Positions 15,701 to 24,213 of a stretch of DNA of 64,000 nt are shown here, one piece after another. This stretch comes from Bacillota bacterium (GTDB lineage Bacteria > Bacillota > UBA4882 > UBA8346): assembly GCA_023417475.1 (NCBI GenBank), contig JAEZFP010000022.1:8834-72833 (forward strand), in the 5' to 3' direction. A program made the translations under genes and the position numbers. Position 1 is the first letter of the stretch, and each line of letters starts with the position of its first letter. The notes under the pieces are model-generated. The model had not been told where the DNA came from, made no database searches, and saw nothing but the letters and a program-made list of their open reading frames with translations.

Positions 15701-16888
15701 TTATTGCAACCTAGCCAATAACTCCACGAAGTTGTTACAGAAGATCACTCGTGCGGCATGTTCCCCATAAAACGCCGTACCGGCGCTCCGCTCCCGCAAG
15801 GAGATGACCGGCAAGCCGCTGCGGACAGCATCATGCAGCAGTTCCCGGTTTCGTTCGTTGGTCAACCCAAGCGGAAAACCCGGGTCGATTACGGTCTTGG
15901 TCTGCTCCAGCTCCGCGCGGGCCTGGTTAAAAGCTTCCTCGCTGATGGGATCGAAGGCGGCGTTAACCGCCAGCGGGATTCCCATGGAGCGTCCGATCTG
16001 ATAATCGAGGTCGTTTTGGTGAATGACGCCGCTCGCCAAGCCGATTCCATGCTTGGTCAACAACCGGTAAACCGGGGTCCCGCACCCGCCGCCGCCCACG
16101 ACAAAACAGGTCGGCGGTCCCGGGTTTGACATTTCCAAGCCGCCAAACCGCTCATTATAACTGAACCGTCCCAAGCCATAGAGCTTTTGAATGTTCGCTT
16201 CCGTCAGAACCGCTTCCGTCAATCCGCTGTCAATAATCCGGCCTTCGCGGATCAAAACCGCCCATTTGCAACATTTGAGCGCCAACTCCACCTCATGCAG
16301 CGAAAGTAAGACAGTCAATCCCTGTTCGGTGGTGAGCCGGGCCAAAATCGTTAACAACTCCATCCGGTTGCGTAAATCGAGAAAACTGGTGGGCTCGTCA
16401 AGAATGATTACCTCCGGTTCTTGCGCCAACGCCCGGGCAAGCAAGGCCTTTTGTTTCTGGCCGTCGCTTAATTGGTTATATTGTTGGGTCGCCAGGTCGC
16501 TGACGCCGACCAGGTCGATCACCGCTTCAATCCGTTGGTGATCGGCGGGGGTTAACCGTTGCAAAAAATCAGTATACGGATAACGGCCGGCCGCGACCAG
16601 ATCAAAAACCGTCATCCGCTCCGGTTCGATCCGGTCGGTCAGGACCACGGCAACCTTACGCGCCAATTCCATCCGGGAGTAATCCCCGATCAGCCGGCCC
16701 GCGACGCGGACCGTCCCCGCCAACGGCGCCAATAGACCGGCAATCGTTGCTAAAAGCGTGGTTTTGCCGGTCCCGTTAGGTCCCAGCAACGCGACCATCT
16801 GGCCTTGCCACGCTTTGAGATCAATGCCGCTGACGACGGCTTTGCGACCATAACCGGCAGCCAGCCCCTGGGTCTCGACGATACTCAT
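15701..16888 (-). CDS. btuD: Cobalamin ABC transporter ATPase with extra C-terminal domain
   Basis: 395 residues. Residues ~1-250 are a BtuD/FecE-type ATPase: Walker A GPNGTGKTT, signature LSDGQKQKALLARAL, Walker B VIILDEPTSFLD and H-loop LSLHE. Residues ~260-395 form a second domain starting FVVGGGGCGTPVYRLL (a nucleotide-binding-like glycine loop), then VIHQNDLDYQIGRSMGIPL and a C-terminal Rossmann-like region. Plain BtuD is about 250 aa, so this is a fusion; I recall similar fusions in some Bacillota and archaeal vitamin B12 systems. The start overlaps the permease stop by four bases. Last gene of the riboswitch-controlled operon. Confidence 0.88.
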   Translation of the reverse strand: MSIVETQGLAAGYGRKAVVSGIDLKAWQGQMVALLGPNGTGKTTLLATIAGLLAPLAGTVRVAGRLIGDYSRMELARKVAVVLTDRIEPERMTVFDLVAAGRYPYTDFLQRLTPADHQRIEAVIDLVGVSDLATQQYNQLSDGQKQKALLARALAQEPEVIILDEPTSFLDLRNRMELLTILARLTTEQGLTVLLSLHEVELALKCCKWAVLIREGRIIDSGLTEAVLTEANIQKLYGLGRFSYNERFGGLEMSNPGPPTCFVVGGGGCGTPVYRLLTKHGIGLASGVIHQNDLDYQIGRSMGIPLAVNAAFDPISEEAFNQARAELEQTKTVIDPGFPLGLTNERNRELLHDAVRSGLPVISLRERSAGTAFYGEHAARVIFCNNFVELLARLQ

Positions 16889-17898
16889 CCGACAGTTCTC
16901 CTCTTCAGCAACAATGCAATCACGAGCGGCGCGCCAAAAAACGAAGTGACGGCGCTGATCGGCAACTCCAACGGCGCCAAGACGACCCGGGCCGCCAAAT
17001 CACAGATCCCGGTGACCGCCGCCCCCAGTAAAAAGGTGGCCGGAATCAACAGCCGGTTGTCCGAAGTCCGGCAGATCATCCGCGCCAAATGCGGCACTGC
17101 CAAGCCGATAAAAGCGACCGGACCGCTGAAAGCGGTGACCGCGCCCCCCAATATGCTGGAGATGGCGATGATCGCCAAGCGTAAAACGGGAATATTCAAA
17201 CCGCTGCTTTGGGCGTATCTTTCCCCCAGCAGCAACGCGTTGAGGGGTTTCGACAGCAAAAAGGCGGTCAGCACTAACGGGATCGCCACTCCGGTTAAGA
17301 CCAGCGCTTCGGCTAACGTATAACCGGAGAAACTGCCCAAACTCCACAATATAAAATTACGCAACTGATCCCGTTGGGCCAACGCCATCAAGCAACTGGT
17401 GATACCGCTGCACAAATAACCGACCATCAATCCGGCCACCAATAAGGTAAGCACGTTTTTGACGCGGCGCGCCAACGCCATCACCAATAACATGACCAAA
17501 ACTGCGCCCAAGAAAGCGGCGGGCATCATTAACTCCGGCCCGGCGCCGTTCCAGCCGAAAACGCTCCCCGCCAAAACGGCGACTCCCACCAACAAACTGG
17601 AGCCCGAGGAGATCCCTAAGATAAACGAATCGACCACCGGGTTTTGAAAAAAGATCTGCAACAACAATCCGGTGACCGCCAATGCCGCGCCGCCAAACGC
17701 CGCCGCCAGCGCGCGCGGCAGCCGGATATCCCAAACAATGACTTGAAAGTCTTGGTCGCCGCGGGAGTGAATCAGGATCTTAACCACCTTGTCCAGGGGG
17801 ATTTGCACCGATCCCAACGCAATATTGAGTAAAAAAATCGCCAAAGCCAAGCAACTTAGGCCAAGCAGTACTGAATAACCATATTTCCGCCGTTTCAT
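16885..17898 (-). CDS. btuC: Cobalamin ABC transporter permease (FecCD/BtuC family)
   Basis: 337 residues, about ten hydrophobic segments, with the family segment FQNPVVDSFILGISSGSSL and the near-C-terminal FSGPVAFIGLAVPHLARM that contacts the ATPase. Dimeric inner-membrane channel. It lies between the binding protein and the ATPase and overlaps the latter by four bases. Cobalamin is assigned because the operon starts with a cobalamin riboswitch. Confidence 0.9.
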   Translation of the reverse strand: MKRRKYGYSVLLGLSCLALAIFLLNIALGSVQIPLDKVVKILIHSRGDQDFQVIVWDIRLPRALAAAFGGAALAVTGLLLQIFFQNPVVDSFILGISSGSSLLVGVAVLAGSVFGWNGAGPELMMPAAFLGAVLVMLLVMALARRVKNVLTLLVAGLMVGYLCSGITSCLMALAQRDQLRNFILWSLGSFSGYTLAEALVLTGVAIPLVLTAFLLSKPLNALLLGERYAQSSGLNIPVLRLAIIAISSILGGAVTAFSGPVAFIGLAVPHLARMICRTSDNRLLIPATFLLGAAVTGICDLAARVVLAPLELPISAVTSFFGAPLVIALLLKRRTVG

Positions 17899-17928
17899 GT
17901 TTCACCCGTCTTTTCCCGTCGCCCAAAT

Positions 17929-19062
17929 TCAACGTAGCTTGACGAAATGCCGTAGCCGGGTTTGGGGGAAAGCTTCCGGATGGCATAACGCCGCCAGATC
18001 GGCAACCACCTCGTCGCTCCGGTCCAACAACTGATTGTACCAAGGTTGCAAACACCAAACCCGCTTTTGTTTGATCACCGCCAGTTCCGCCAAGACCGGC
18101 GCGTTTTGAACCAACGCGGCGATGTTGGGGGTGACCGTGGGAAAGGTTGGACTGATATAGATATCCGCCCGGCGCGCCAACTGATAGAACTCTTCCAGAC
18201 TGATATTGATGTTGCCCAGATTCCCGCCGCGTTGCCGCGTCCGGATGAGATACTCTCCGCCCGCCTGTTGGATCATCCGCGCCACAAACGAGTCGCTGCT
18301 CGGAACGTACACTTTTCCGTCATATATCATACTCCAGAGCACTTTGGGCCGGGGAAGCCCCCGCACCCGTTCGCCCACTCCCAGCGACCGCTTGGCGGCA
18401 GCTTGAACGTAAGCCGAAGCCTCCCGGTCTTTTCCGTAAAAGGCGGCCATAAACTTCACCCACTCCAACCGCCCTTGCAGATCCGGTTCCAAATAATCGT
18501 TATCGACAATATAGGGAATTCCTAATGTCCGCAATCCTTTGATCAGTCGAAACTGCCCGCTGGGTCCGGTATAGACGAACGCCACTTCCGGCCGGAGCAA
18601 CCGCATCCGTTCAAAATCCGGACTCATGCTGTCGCCCAGATAGGTGATGGCGCCCGAACCCAACCCCCGCCTGATCGGGTCCAGAAACCATTCCTCCTCC
18701 GGCGTGGTCACCCCCACCACGCTTCGCCATATCTCCCGGTCGGCGAAGGGCCGTAAACAGCACACCTGGGTCGGAGAGGTAAAAAGCGCCCGTTGCAACG
18801 GAATCCGGATTACCGGCATTTTGCTGAACTGCTGCGGGATGGCCTTGCCACGGGGCGCCAGTAAAAATACCCGGTTGTTGGCATCACGAATCGTTTTGAA
18901 ACCATCCTCCAGCTGCGTGATGGCAAATTGCCGCCGCGTCTCCTCCGGGGCTGCGGCAACCGAAACGATCCCGGCGCTTGTCCCCTGCCATCCCAACCAA
19001 CAAACGAAGCTGAGTCCAACCAGGACCCGCCGTAACAAGTTATGAAAACCCGACCGGTTCAT
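17929..19062 (-). CDS. btuF: Cobalamin-binding periplasmic protein (BtuF/FepB class)
   Basis: 377 residues, with an N-terminal signal sequence (LVGLSFVCWLGW, likely cleaved near VAAA) and the class III binding-protein fold: an N-terminal lobe containing TYLGDSMSPDFERMRLLRPEVAF and a C-terminal lobe containing IQQAGGEYLI. It should deliver the ligand from the receptor/TonB side to BtuCD. The gene is 15 bp downstream of exbD and 30 bp upstream of btuC in the same operon. The N-terminal lobe is longer than in E. coli BtuF. An iron-chelate ligand would be the alternative without the riboswitch. Confidence 0.83.
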   Translation of the reverse strand: MNRSGFHNLLRRVLVGLSFVCWLGWQGTSAGIVSVAAAPEETRRQFAITQLEDGFKTIRDANNRVFLLAPRGKAIPQQFSKMPVIRIPLQRALFTSPTQVCCLRPFADREIWRSVVGVTTPEEEWFLDPIRRGLGSGAITYLGDSMSPDFERMRLLRPEVAFVYTGPSGQFRLIKGLRTLGIPYIVDNDYLEPDLQGRLEWVKFMAAFYGKDREASAYVQAAAKRSLGVGERVRGLPRPKVLWSMIYDGKVYVPSSDSFVARMIQQAGGEYLIRTRQRGGNLGNINISLEEFYQLARRADIYISPTFPTVTPNIAALVQNAPVLAELAVIKQKRVWCLQPWYNQLLDRSDEVVADLAALCHPEAFPQTRLRHFVKLR

Positions 19063-19077
19063 TCAACCATCCCCCAC

Positions 19078-19494
19078 TTATTTAACGGCCCGGGCCTCCA
19101 GAGCAATCTTGGTCAACCCCGCCGCTTTGGCCTGATCCAACAGGGTAATTACCGTTTGATAACGGCAATCCCGGTCGGCTTTGATCACCAACACCGCCCC
19201 CGGCGACTGGGCTTGGAACAAAGTATGCAGTTCGGCGCGGCTCATCCGGTTGCCGTTCCAATAAACCGCGGCGTCCTTCGCCACCTCCAGCAGCAACCGG
19301 GCCGGCGGTTGCACCGTAACCGCTTTGGCTTGGCCGGCTTCCGGCAGATTTACTCCGAATTGCCGGTTGTTTTCAATAAAAACCGAGGTCATCATGAAAA
19401 AAGCGATTAAGGTAATCAAGACGTCGATCAGGTTCATGATCTCCAACCGTGGCGGCGGCAGCGGCTTCAATTCGATCGGCAACCGTTTAGCCAT
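19078..19494 (-). CDS. exbD: TonB energising protein ExbD
   Basis: About 138 residues: a short cytoplasmic N-terminus, one transmembrane helix (MNLIDVLITLIAFFMMTSVF, with the essential Asp in LIDV) and a periplasmic domain. It uses the proton gradient with ExbB to power TonB. The ATG at 19494 overlaps the exbB end by eight bases; the longer ORF start at 19530 would sit inside exbB and is rejected. Confidence 0.9.
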   Translation of the reverse strand: MAKRLPIELKPLPPPRLEIMNLIDVLITLIAFFMMTSVFIENNRQFGVNLPEAGQAKAVTVQPPARLLLEVAKDAAVYWNGNRMSRAELHTLFQAQSPGAVLVIKADRDCRYQTVITLLDQAKAAGLTKIALEARAVK

Positions 19495-19933
19495 GGTCCC
19501 GCTCCGTCCGGATCGCGGTGTTGTAGTCATAGACGTAATCTTCCAAGCGGGAATTGAAGTAATTATAAAAAGCCGTGGCGATGATGGTGATTAACAGCCC
19601 CGCCGCCGTCGTGATCAACGCTTCGGCAATCCCCAAACTAAGCAACTTGGGGTTGTAAACACCAGTTTGTTTGCCAAGCAGATTGAAACATTTCATCAAG
19701 CCGGTGACCGTCCCCAGTAAACCCAACATCGGCGCGATGACCATCAGCGTATATAACGTCATCAGATGCCGGCGGAGCTTTTTAATCTCCAACGCCGGAT
19801 TGTCCCGTTCGCTCAAGGGCGTCGGCAAGGTTTTGGCAAAAACGTAGAGCCGTTCGCCGATAATCGCCACCATCAGCACCGAACAGAGCAGTAAGGGAAT
19901 GATAAAGAAGCCGCCTTGCTGTAGAATGTTCAT
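19487..19933 (-). CDS. exbB: TonB energising protein ExbB
   Basis: 148 residues, short for the MotA/TolQ/ExbB family but with the core: an N-terminal helix (FFIIPLLLCSVLMVAIIGERLY), then TLMVIAPMLGLLGTVTGLMKCF and IAEALITTAAGLLITIIATAFYN. Forms the proton channel with ExbD. Its start overlaps the tonB stop by four bases. Confidence 0.9.
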   Translation of the reverse strand: MNILQQGGFFIIPLLLCSVLMVAIIGERLYVFAKTLPTPLSERDNPALEIKKLRRHLMTLYTLMVIAPMLGLLGTVTGLMKCFNLLGKQTGVYNPKLLSLGIAEALITTAAGLLITIIATAFYNYFNSRLEDYVYDYNTAIRTERDHG

Positions 19934-20766
19934 TTTGAAGCCTCCAAATTGAACTGATGACTCTGAATTTTGATTGATTCAACGGGTTTCCCATCTTTTA
20001 AAGCCGGTTTATACTTCCACAAGCGACCAGCTTGAATCGCCGCCTTATCCATACAATCGTACCCGCTGGATTGAATGACGATAATCTGACCGACTCTGCC
20101 ATTCTTCAATATTTGTACTTGCAATTTTACCACGCCCTGCCATCCATTGTCCCTAGCCTCTTTGGGATAGATCGGTTCAATTTTGTCACGTAAAATTGCC
20201 GGGTGGTCAACCACCGCACTACCGGTCGGATTCATACCATTCCCTGTCGGTCCCGGGAATACGGGTTGATTCCCCGCACTCGTGCCCTGACTGCTTGAAC
20301 CTATGGTGTTCAATGATACGTTGACATTCGCCCCAACTTCCTTGCCGGTATGCGGAGCGCTCTCTACATTTCCCTGGTTATTTGCAACGTTTGATAAGTT
20401 ATGCGCCCCGGTTTCAGCGGTTATTTGATATCTTTTCGTCGTCCCTTCGGGCATGGGTACTTCGGACGGGGGTGGAGCCGCCGAAACCGGAGCGACTTTG
20501 CTTGCTTGATCATCATTATTGGGCTGCTGGTTACCGAGCTGAGGCTTGTGAGTGAGCAACCGGTTAACATTTACCGGTTTAAGTTGATTTTTACTCGGAT
20601 TAACTTTTAATTGAAACTGACCCGATTCGCTGACACCGGAATCGTTTATCATTTCAAAATATACTGGTGATTCCGGCAACCCTCGGTCAACGGGTAGTAA
20701 AATGATTAAACCCCCAAGAACGACGCCATGAAAAATCACCGATCCAATCAACCAGCGACTCCACAT
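19930..20766 (-). CDS. tonB: TonB protein
   Basis: 278 residues: an N-terminal membrane anchor (WLIGSVIFHGVVLGGLIILLP), a long Asn/Ser/Pro-containing linker and a C-terminal TonB domain of about 85 residues (PIYPKEARDNGWQGVVKLQV, then SSGYDCMDKAAIQAGRLWKY). It spans the periplasm and transmits ExbB/ExbD energy to the outer-membrane receptor. The gene lies 16 bp downstream of the receptor gene and is under the same riboswitch, suggesting a dedicated TonB for vitamin B12. Confidence 0.92.
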   Translation of the reverse strand: MWSRWLIGSVIFHGVVLGGLIILLPVDRGLPESPVYFEMINDSGVSESGQFQLKVNPSKNQLKPVNVNRLLTHKPQLGNQQPNNDDQASKVAPVSAAPPPSEVPMPEGTTKRYQITAETGAHNLSNVANNQGNVESAPHTGKEVGANVNVSLNTIGSSSQGTSAGNQPVFPGPTGNGMNPTGSAVVDHPAILRDKIEPIYPKEARDNGWQGVVKLQVQILKNGRVGQIIVIQSSGYDCMDKAAIQAGRLWKYKPALKDGKPVESIKIQSHQFNLEASK

Positions 20767-20782
20767 TTTAATCCATCCTTAA

Positions 20783-22594
20783 TTAAAAGGTATAATTCAA
20801 CGTTAACAGGCCCGATCGTCCCGGCATGGGATAATCGGTATGTACTTCATATTTTTCGTCGGTGATATTGGCGATGTTGAGATTCATGTTGAAGTTCGAA
20901 TGAAACCGATAACGCCAATTTAGGTTTGCAATTCCGTAATTGGGCATTTTCACTTCCCTAGAACTCCAGTCGGCAAAGAACTTCGTCTGATTGGTACGAT
21001 CGATAATATATCGGTAGTTTACGTTCAAGTCATATTTTGGTTTACTAACTCCAAAAGTCAAATTTAGATTCTGGCGTCCAAATAAATTATTCTCTTGATA
21101 ATTGCCAGTGTTGTTTTTATCATCCTCACGGTCGATGATCTGATAACTAATTCCCTGGGTGAGCGATTCATTCCAATTCCGTTTCCATCCAAGCACGACT
21201 CCTTTGGTACGCGATTGGGCGACGTTTGACGCTTTATATTGTGATGCAATATTAACCCATTCGATCCCGTCTTCAAGACGATTTCGAAACGCGTTGACTG
21301 TCCACGCCGAAGCTCCTTGGCGAATTTCAGCATTAACATCGAACCGTTTTCCTTTTTCGGGTTTCAAATCGGAGTTATCGACGCCTTGGTAATACAATTC
21401 ATTAACGGTGGGCACCCGAAAACTTTCACCATAACCGTATTTTAACGTCAAATTATTGGTGACGTTATGGATCAATGCAACTCTAGGCGTTACCGGTGAA
21501 TTATACTTCGTGCTAAAGTCGCGTCGTACCCCGCCAACCAAGCGAAGATTATCAGCGAGCTTCCACGTATCCTGGGCAAAAACCCCCCAATCGTTTTGGG
21601 TACGGTCTCCCGCTTGCGAACTGTGAATAAACGACCGTTTGGTCGCCAAACCGGTGATTATTTCTTGATTTCCTACGTTATAAAGGCCGGCCAGATCCGT
21701 TCCGTAATTCGTGATACGGTAATGATCCTCCGTATATTCCTGGTATTGTTCATCCCAAAGCTGACTATAAACTTTATACTCCCAAATCCCATTCAATATT
21801 TGCTCTTTCCCGCTCAAATGAATCTGATAGTTTTCATCTTCCTGGTCAGCCTGTATGCTCGGAATTTGAAGTGAACCGGGTATTTGCGCATTTTTCTTGC
21901 TGGCATTTAAGTACAGTTTCAAATAGTTCCGCTCGGTTTCGTAAAAATTATATTGAGCGTTGAAAAAATTGTTATAAGCGCCGGAACGTTCCCGGTCGCC
22001 TTGCGTAGCATTACTGCCAATCGCCAAACCCCATTTATCATGAATTGAAGTATAATTAAATTTGCCCGTCTCGAAGCTTCCCCCGGCAATCGCCACTTTT
22101 TCCTGCGCTTTCCCCGTCAAATCGGTGATGATATTGACAACACCACCAAGCGCGTTGCCACCATACAAGGCCGACAACGGACCATGGGCTATTTCAATCC
22201 GTTCTACGCCGGAAGCGGGATAACAACTTAAGTCCACTTGACCCAAAGTCCCGGTATTCGCTGGAATCCCATTAATCATAATTAATGTCTGTTCGGTTTT
22301 TGCGCCATCGACTTGCACATTGGCCGTACCGGTACTACTATATTGGGAAACATCGATCCCGTTTTCAATTAACACATCCGCTACACTACCCTGACTACTA
22401 CCGGACTTCTCAATGTCGTCTTTTGTAATGACTTCGGTGTGTCCCGGCGCTTCCGACTGTGGCTGTTCGGTCCGACTGGCGGTGACCACCACTTCGTCCT
22501 CCTCGTAAACATTTTCTGCGGCATTAGCCACTACAAAAAGGCAATTCCATATTATCAACGTTATAATGAAAACCCGTAACCATTGACGTTTCAC
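20783..22594 (-). CDS. btuB: TonB-dependent outer-membrane receptor for cobalamin
   Basis: About 603 residues, the size of BtuB. A signal peptide (VKRQWLRVFIITLIIWNCLF, cleaved near ANA) is followed by a TonB box (EDEVVVTASR), a plug domain (IERIEIAHGPLSALYGGNALGGVVNII in overlapping pieces) and a 22-strand barrel ending in LTLNYTF with the C-terminal Phe needed for barrel assembly. The GTG at 22594 is chosen because GGAGG lies seven bases upstream and it opens on the signal peptide; the longer frame to 22780 runs through the riboswitch terminator. The first gene after the cobalamin riboswitch. It implies an outer membrane. Confidence 0.92.
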   Translation of the reverse strand: MKRQWLRVFIITLIIWNCLFVVANAAENVYEEDEVVVTASRTEQPQSEAPGHTEVITKDDIEKSGSSQGSVADVLIENGIDVSQYSSTGTANVQVDGAKTEQTLIMINGIPANTGTLGQVDLSCYPASGVERIEIAHGPLSALYGGNALGGVVNIITDLTGKAQEKVAIAGGSFETGKFNYTSIHDKWGLAIGSNATQGDRERSGAYNNFFNAQYNFYETERNYLKLYLNASKKNAQIPGSLQIPSIQADQEDENYQIHLSGKEQILNGIWEYKVYSQLWDEQYQEYTEDHYRITNYGTDLAGLYNVGNQEIITGLATKRSFIHSSQAGDRTQNDWGVFAQDTWKLADNLRLVGGVRRDFSTKYNSPVTPRVALIHNVTNNLTLKYGYGESFRVPTVNELYYQGVDNSDLKPEKGKRFDVNAEIRQGASAWTVNAFRNRLEDGIEWVNIASQYKASNVAQSRTKGVVLGWKRNWNESLTQGISYQIIDREDDKNNTGNYQENNLFGRQNLNLTFGVSKPKYDLNVNYRYIIDRTNQTKFFADWSSREVKMPNYGIANLNWRYRFHSNFNMNLNIANITDEKYEVHTDYPMPGRSGLLTLNYTF

Positions 22595-22684
22595 TTGATT
22601 TCCTCCTCGATTTGAAATTGACGGCAAAGTTTTCCGTGGAACAAGCCGCATGACCCCGCTAGCCAACAATATTCGGCTGCCAAA

Positions 22685-22726
22685 AACAGCAAAAGCCCTT
22701 AACCTGGTCATAGAGGTTAAAGGCTT
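22685..22726 (-). terminator. Expression-platform terminator of the cobalamin riboswitch
   Basis: AAGCCTTTAACC (minus, 22715-22726) pairs with GGTTAAGGGCTT (22693-22704) with one G-U pair; TTGCTGTTTTT follows. It lies between aptamer and btuB and is the likely off-switch. Confidence 0.7.
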
Positions 22727-22777
22727 AAAAAATCGCGCAGTCATCCTCCTATTCTCCGTAGGTCTGATTGGATTACT

Positions 22778-22932
22778 CAAGGCAGGTCTCCTGACTTCAG
22801 GATCATCATTTCCGGTAACCCCTTCCCGGTTGAACCCCAGTGGGTTACGTTACCAAACTCCCCTGTTACAGTGGCGGGACCGTACCGGATTGACACCGGT
22901 TTCCCTATTAAGCCGCAAGGCGCCTTGAATGA
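22778..22932 (-). promoter_or_regulatory. Cobalamin riboswitch
   Basis: On the minus strand the conserved cobalamin aptamer blocks appear in order: TTAATAGGGAA, CCGGTG..AATCCGG, GGTCCCGCCACTGT and the B12 box AGTCAGGAGACCTGCC (22781-22796). It represses the downstream receptor-TonB-ABC operon when adenosylcobalamin is plentiful. This assigns vitamin B12 or a corrinoid as the transported compound. Confidence 0.96.
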
Positions 22933-22949
22933 TATGCTACTATCTCTTT

Positions 22950-22978
22950 ATTATAGACTGTACGGTAAAACTGGTCAA
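22950..22978 (-). promoter_or_regulatory. Promoter of the cobalamin-uptake operon
   Basis: Minus-strand -35 TTGACC (22973-22978), 17-bp spacer, perfect -10 TATAAT (22950-22955). Transcription would start just before the riboswitch. Confidence 0.8.
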
Positions 22979-23056
22979 TTATACCGTGAAAATTGTTGGC
23001 GCGCAACCAAAATTTCCGAAATGGCAAAAGTCCAATCTTTCCGAACCTCGGTTATA

Positions 23057-23099
23057 TTGACTTGTCAATCGCAGTATACTATGATTTATACGTATCAAT
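23057..23099 (+). promoter_or_regulatory. Promoter and operator of the LacI-family gene
   Basis: -35 TTGACT (23057-23062), 17-bp spacer, -10 TATGAT (23080-23085), followed directly by TTATACGTATCAAT (23086-23099). The same 14-mer recurs in front of the ABC exporter at 24155-24168, with an ATACGTAT palindromic core, as expected for an operator of this regulator. Confidence 0.7.
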
Positions 23100-23125
23100 A
23101 AAATAACTTTCGCCACGGAGTCACG

Positions 23126-24136
23126 ATGATTAAGTCCTCCCATATTTCCAGTAAGGATGTGGCCAAAGCGGCCGGCGTCTCCCAAGCGACCGTCTCCTAT
23201 GTCCTCAATAACGTAGCCGGAGTGAAGATCAAACCGGAGACGCGGGAGTTGGTCCTGGCGACCGCGAAACGTCTCAATTATCACCCGAACGTCATCGCCC
23301 GGAGCATGCGCCTGAAGCGGTCAATGTCGATCGGGATCGTTTCCGACAAAAACGTCTCCAACTTCAACTTCATGAAGACGCTGGAAGGGATTAAAGACGC
23401 CCTGCTGCCGCAGAATTATTCGATCACCCTTTGTTTTGAACGTTCCGCCGAGATTGAAACCGCCGAACATATCCGTTATTACAATTCCAACCGGATTGAC
23501 GGGATCATCTTCGCCTTGGCCCATCTCGCCGACGATCATCACGCATACTTAGTCCGGCACAATATTCCGTTTGTCGTAATCCATCCCAACCTCCAAGCGG
23601 AAATGGCCAATCTGGTCAAGACCGAATTGGATAGCGCCATCGCCGCCGCCGTCGCCAGCTTAACCCGCAAAGGCGTCAGTGAGATCGCCTTTTGGGGAAC
23701 GGGGGCGGGTGACCCTGCGGACCGGCGCTTTCGGGGGTACTGCAAGGCATTGTCCCACTACCAGCTGGCGTTTAATGATCAAATCCTGTTAAAAACGCTC
23801 CCGGGCGAAACCGGACTGGCCGACACTTTTGACCAATATCTTCGCGATCGCGGTCATTTACCCCGGGCAGTGTTATGCGAGACCACTACTATCGGCTTTC
23901 AGTTACTCCGTTACGCCGCGGCGCATCAAATCGCGGTCCCGCGGGAAATGGCGGTTATTGCCATCGGCGCCTCCAGATTCTCGCCTCTTTCCGCACCGGC
24001 GTTGTCGGCCATTGAAAGTCCCCTGTACGACATGGGCTTCACCGGTTGCGAGATGTTATTCGACATCATGAACGGTAATTCCCATCAACACCTGGTCGTT
24101 TTGGAATGGACGTTGGTTGAAAGGGAATCCAGTTGA
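23126..24136 (+). CDS. LacI-family regulator of the adjacent ABC exporter
   Basis: 336 residues: a helix-turn-helix (SSKDVAKAAGVSQATVSYVL), hinge and sensor domain with LacI-like features (SIGIVSDKNVSNFNF, AVIAIGASRFSPLS). Unusual in being next to a multidrug-type exporter rather than sugar genes. Its own promoter and the exporter promoter both carry the TTATACGTATCAAT operator, so it should repress both. It is divergent from the cobalamin operon. Effector unknown. Confidence 0.9.
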   Translation: MIKSSHISSKDVAKAAGVSQATVSYVLNNVAGVKIKPETRELVLATAKRLNYHPNVIARSMRLKRSMSIGIVSDKNVSNFNFMKTLEGIKDALLPQNYSITLCFERSAEIETAEHIRYYNSNRIDGIIFALAHLADDHHAYLVRHNIPFVVIHPNLQAEMANLVKTELDSAIAAAVASLTRKGVSEIAFWGTGAGDPADRRFRGYCKALSHYQLAFNDQILLKTLPGETGLADTFDQYLRDRGHLPRAVLCETTTIGFQLLRYAAAHQIAVPREMAVIAIGASRFSPLSAPALSAIESPLYDMGFTGCEMLFDIMNGNSHQHLVVLEWTLVERESS

Positions 24137-24168
24137 TTTTTGCCGTCAAATAACTTATACGTATCAAT
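24133..24168 (+). promoter_or_regulatory. Promoter and operator of the ABC exporter operon
   Basis: -35 TTGATT (24133-24138, overlapping the lacI stop), 17-bp spacer, -10 TATACG (24156-24161). The operator TTATACGTATCAAT (24155-24168) covers the -10, so a bound repressor would block polymerase. Confidence 0.7.
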
Positions 24169-24213
24169 TCGATTCCGCTTGAATTATCCTCAAATAAAAC
24201 TAAAGGTGAAATC

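Noticed and set aside
22595..22780. N-terminal extension of the B12 receptor
   Set aside because: The frame is open, but it runs through the riboswitch terminator; the GTG at 22594 has a ribosome site and starts the signal peptide.
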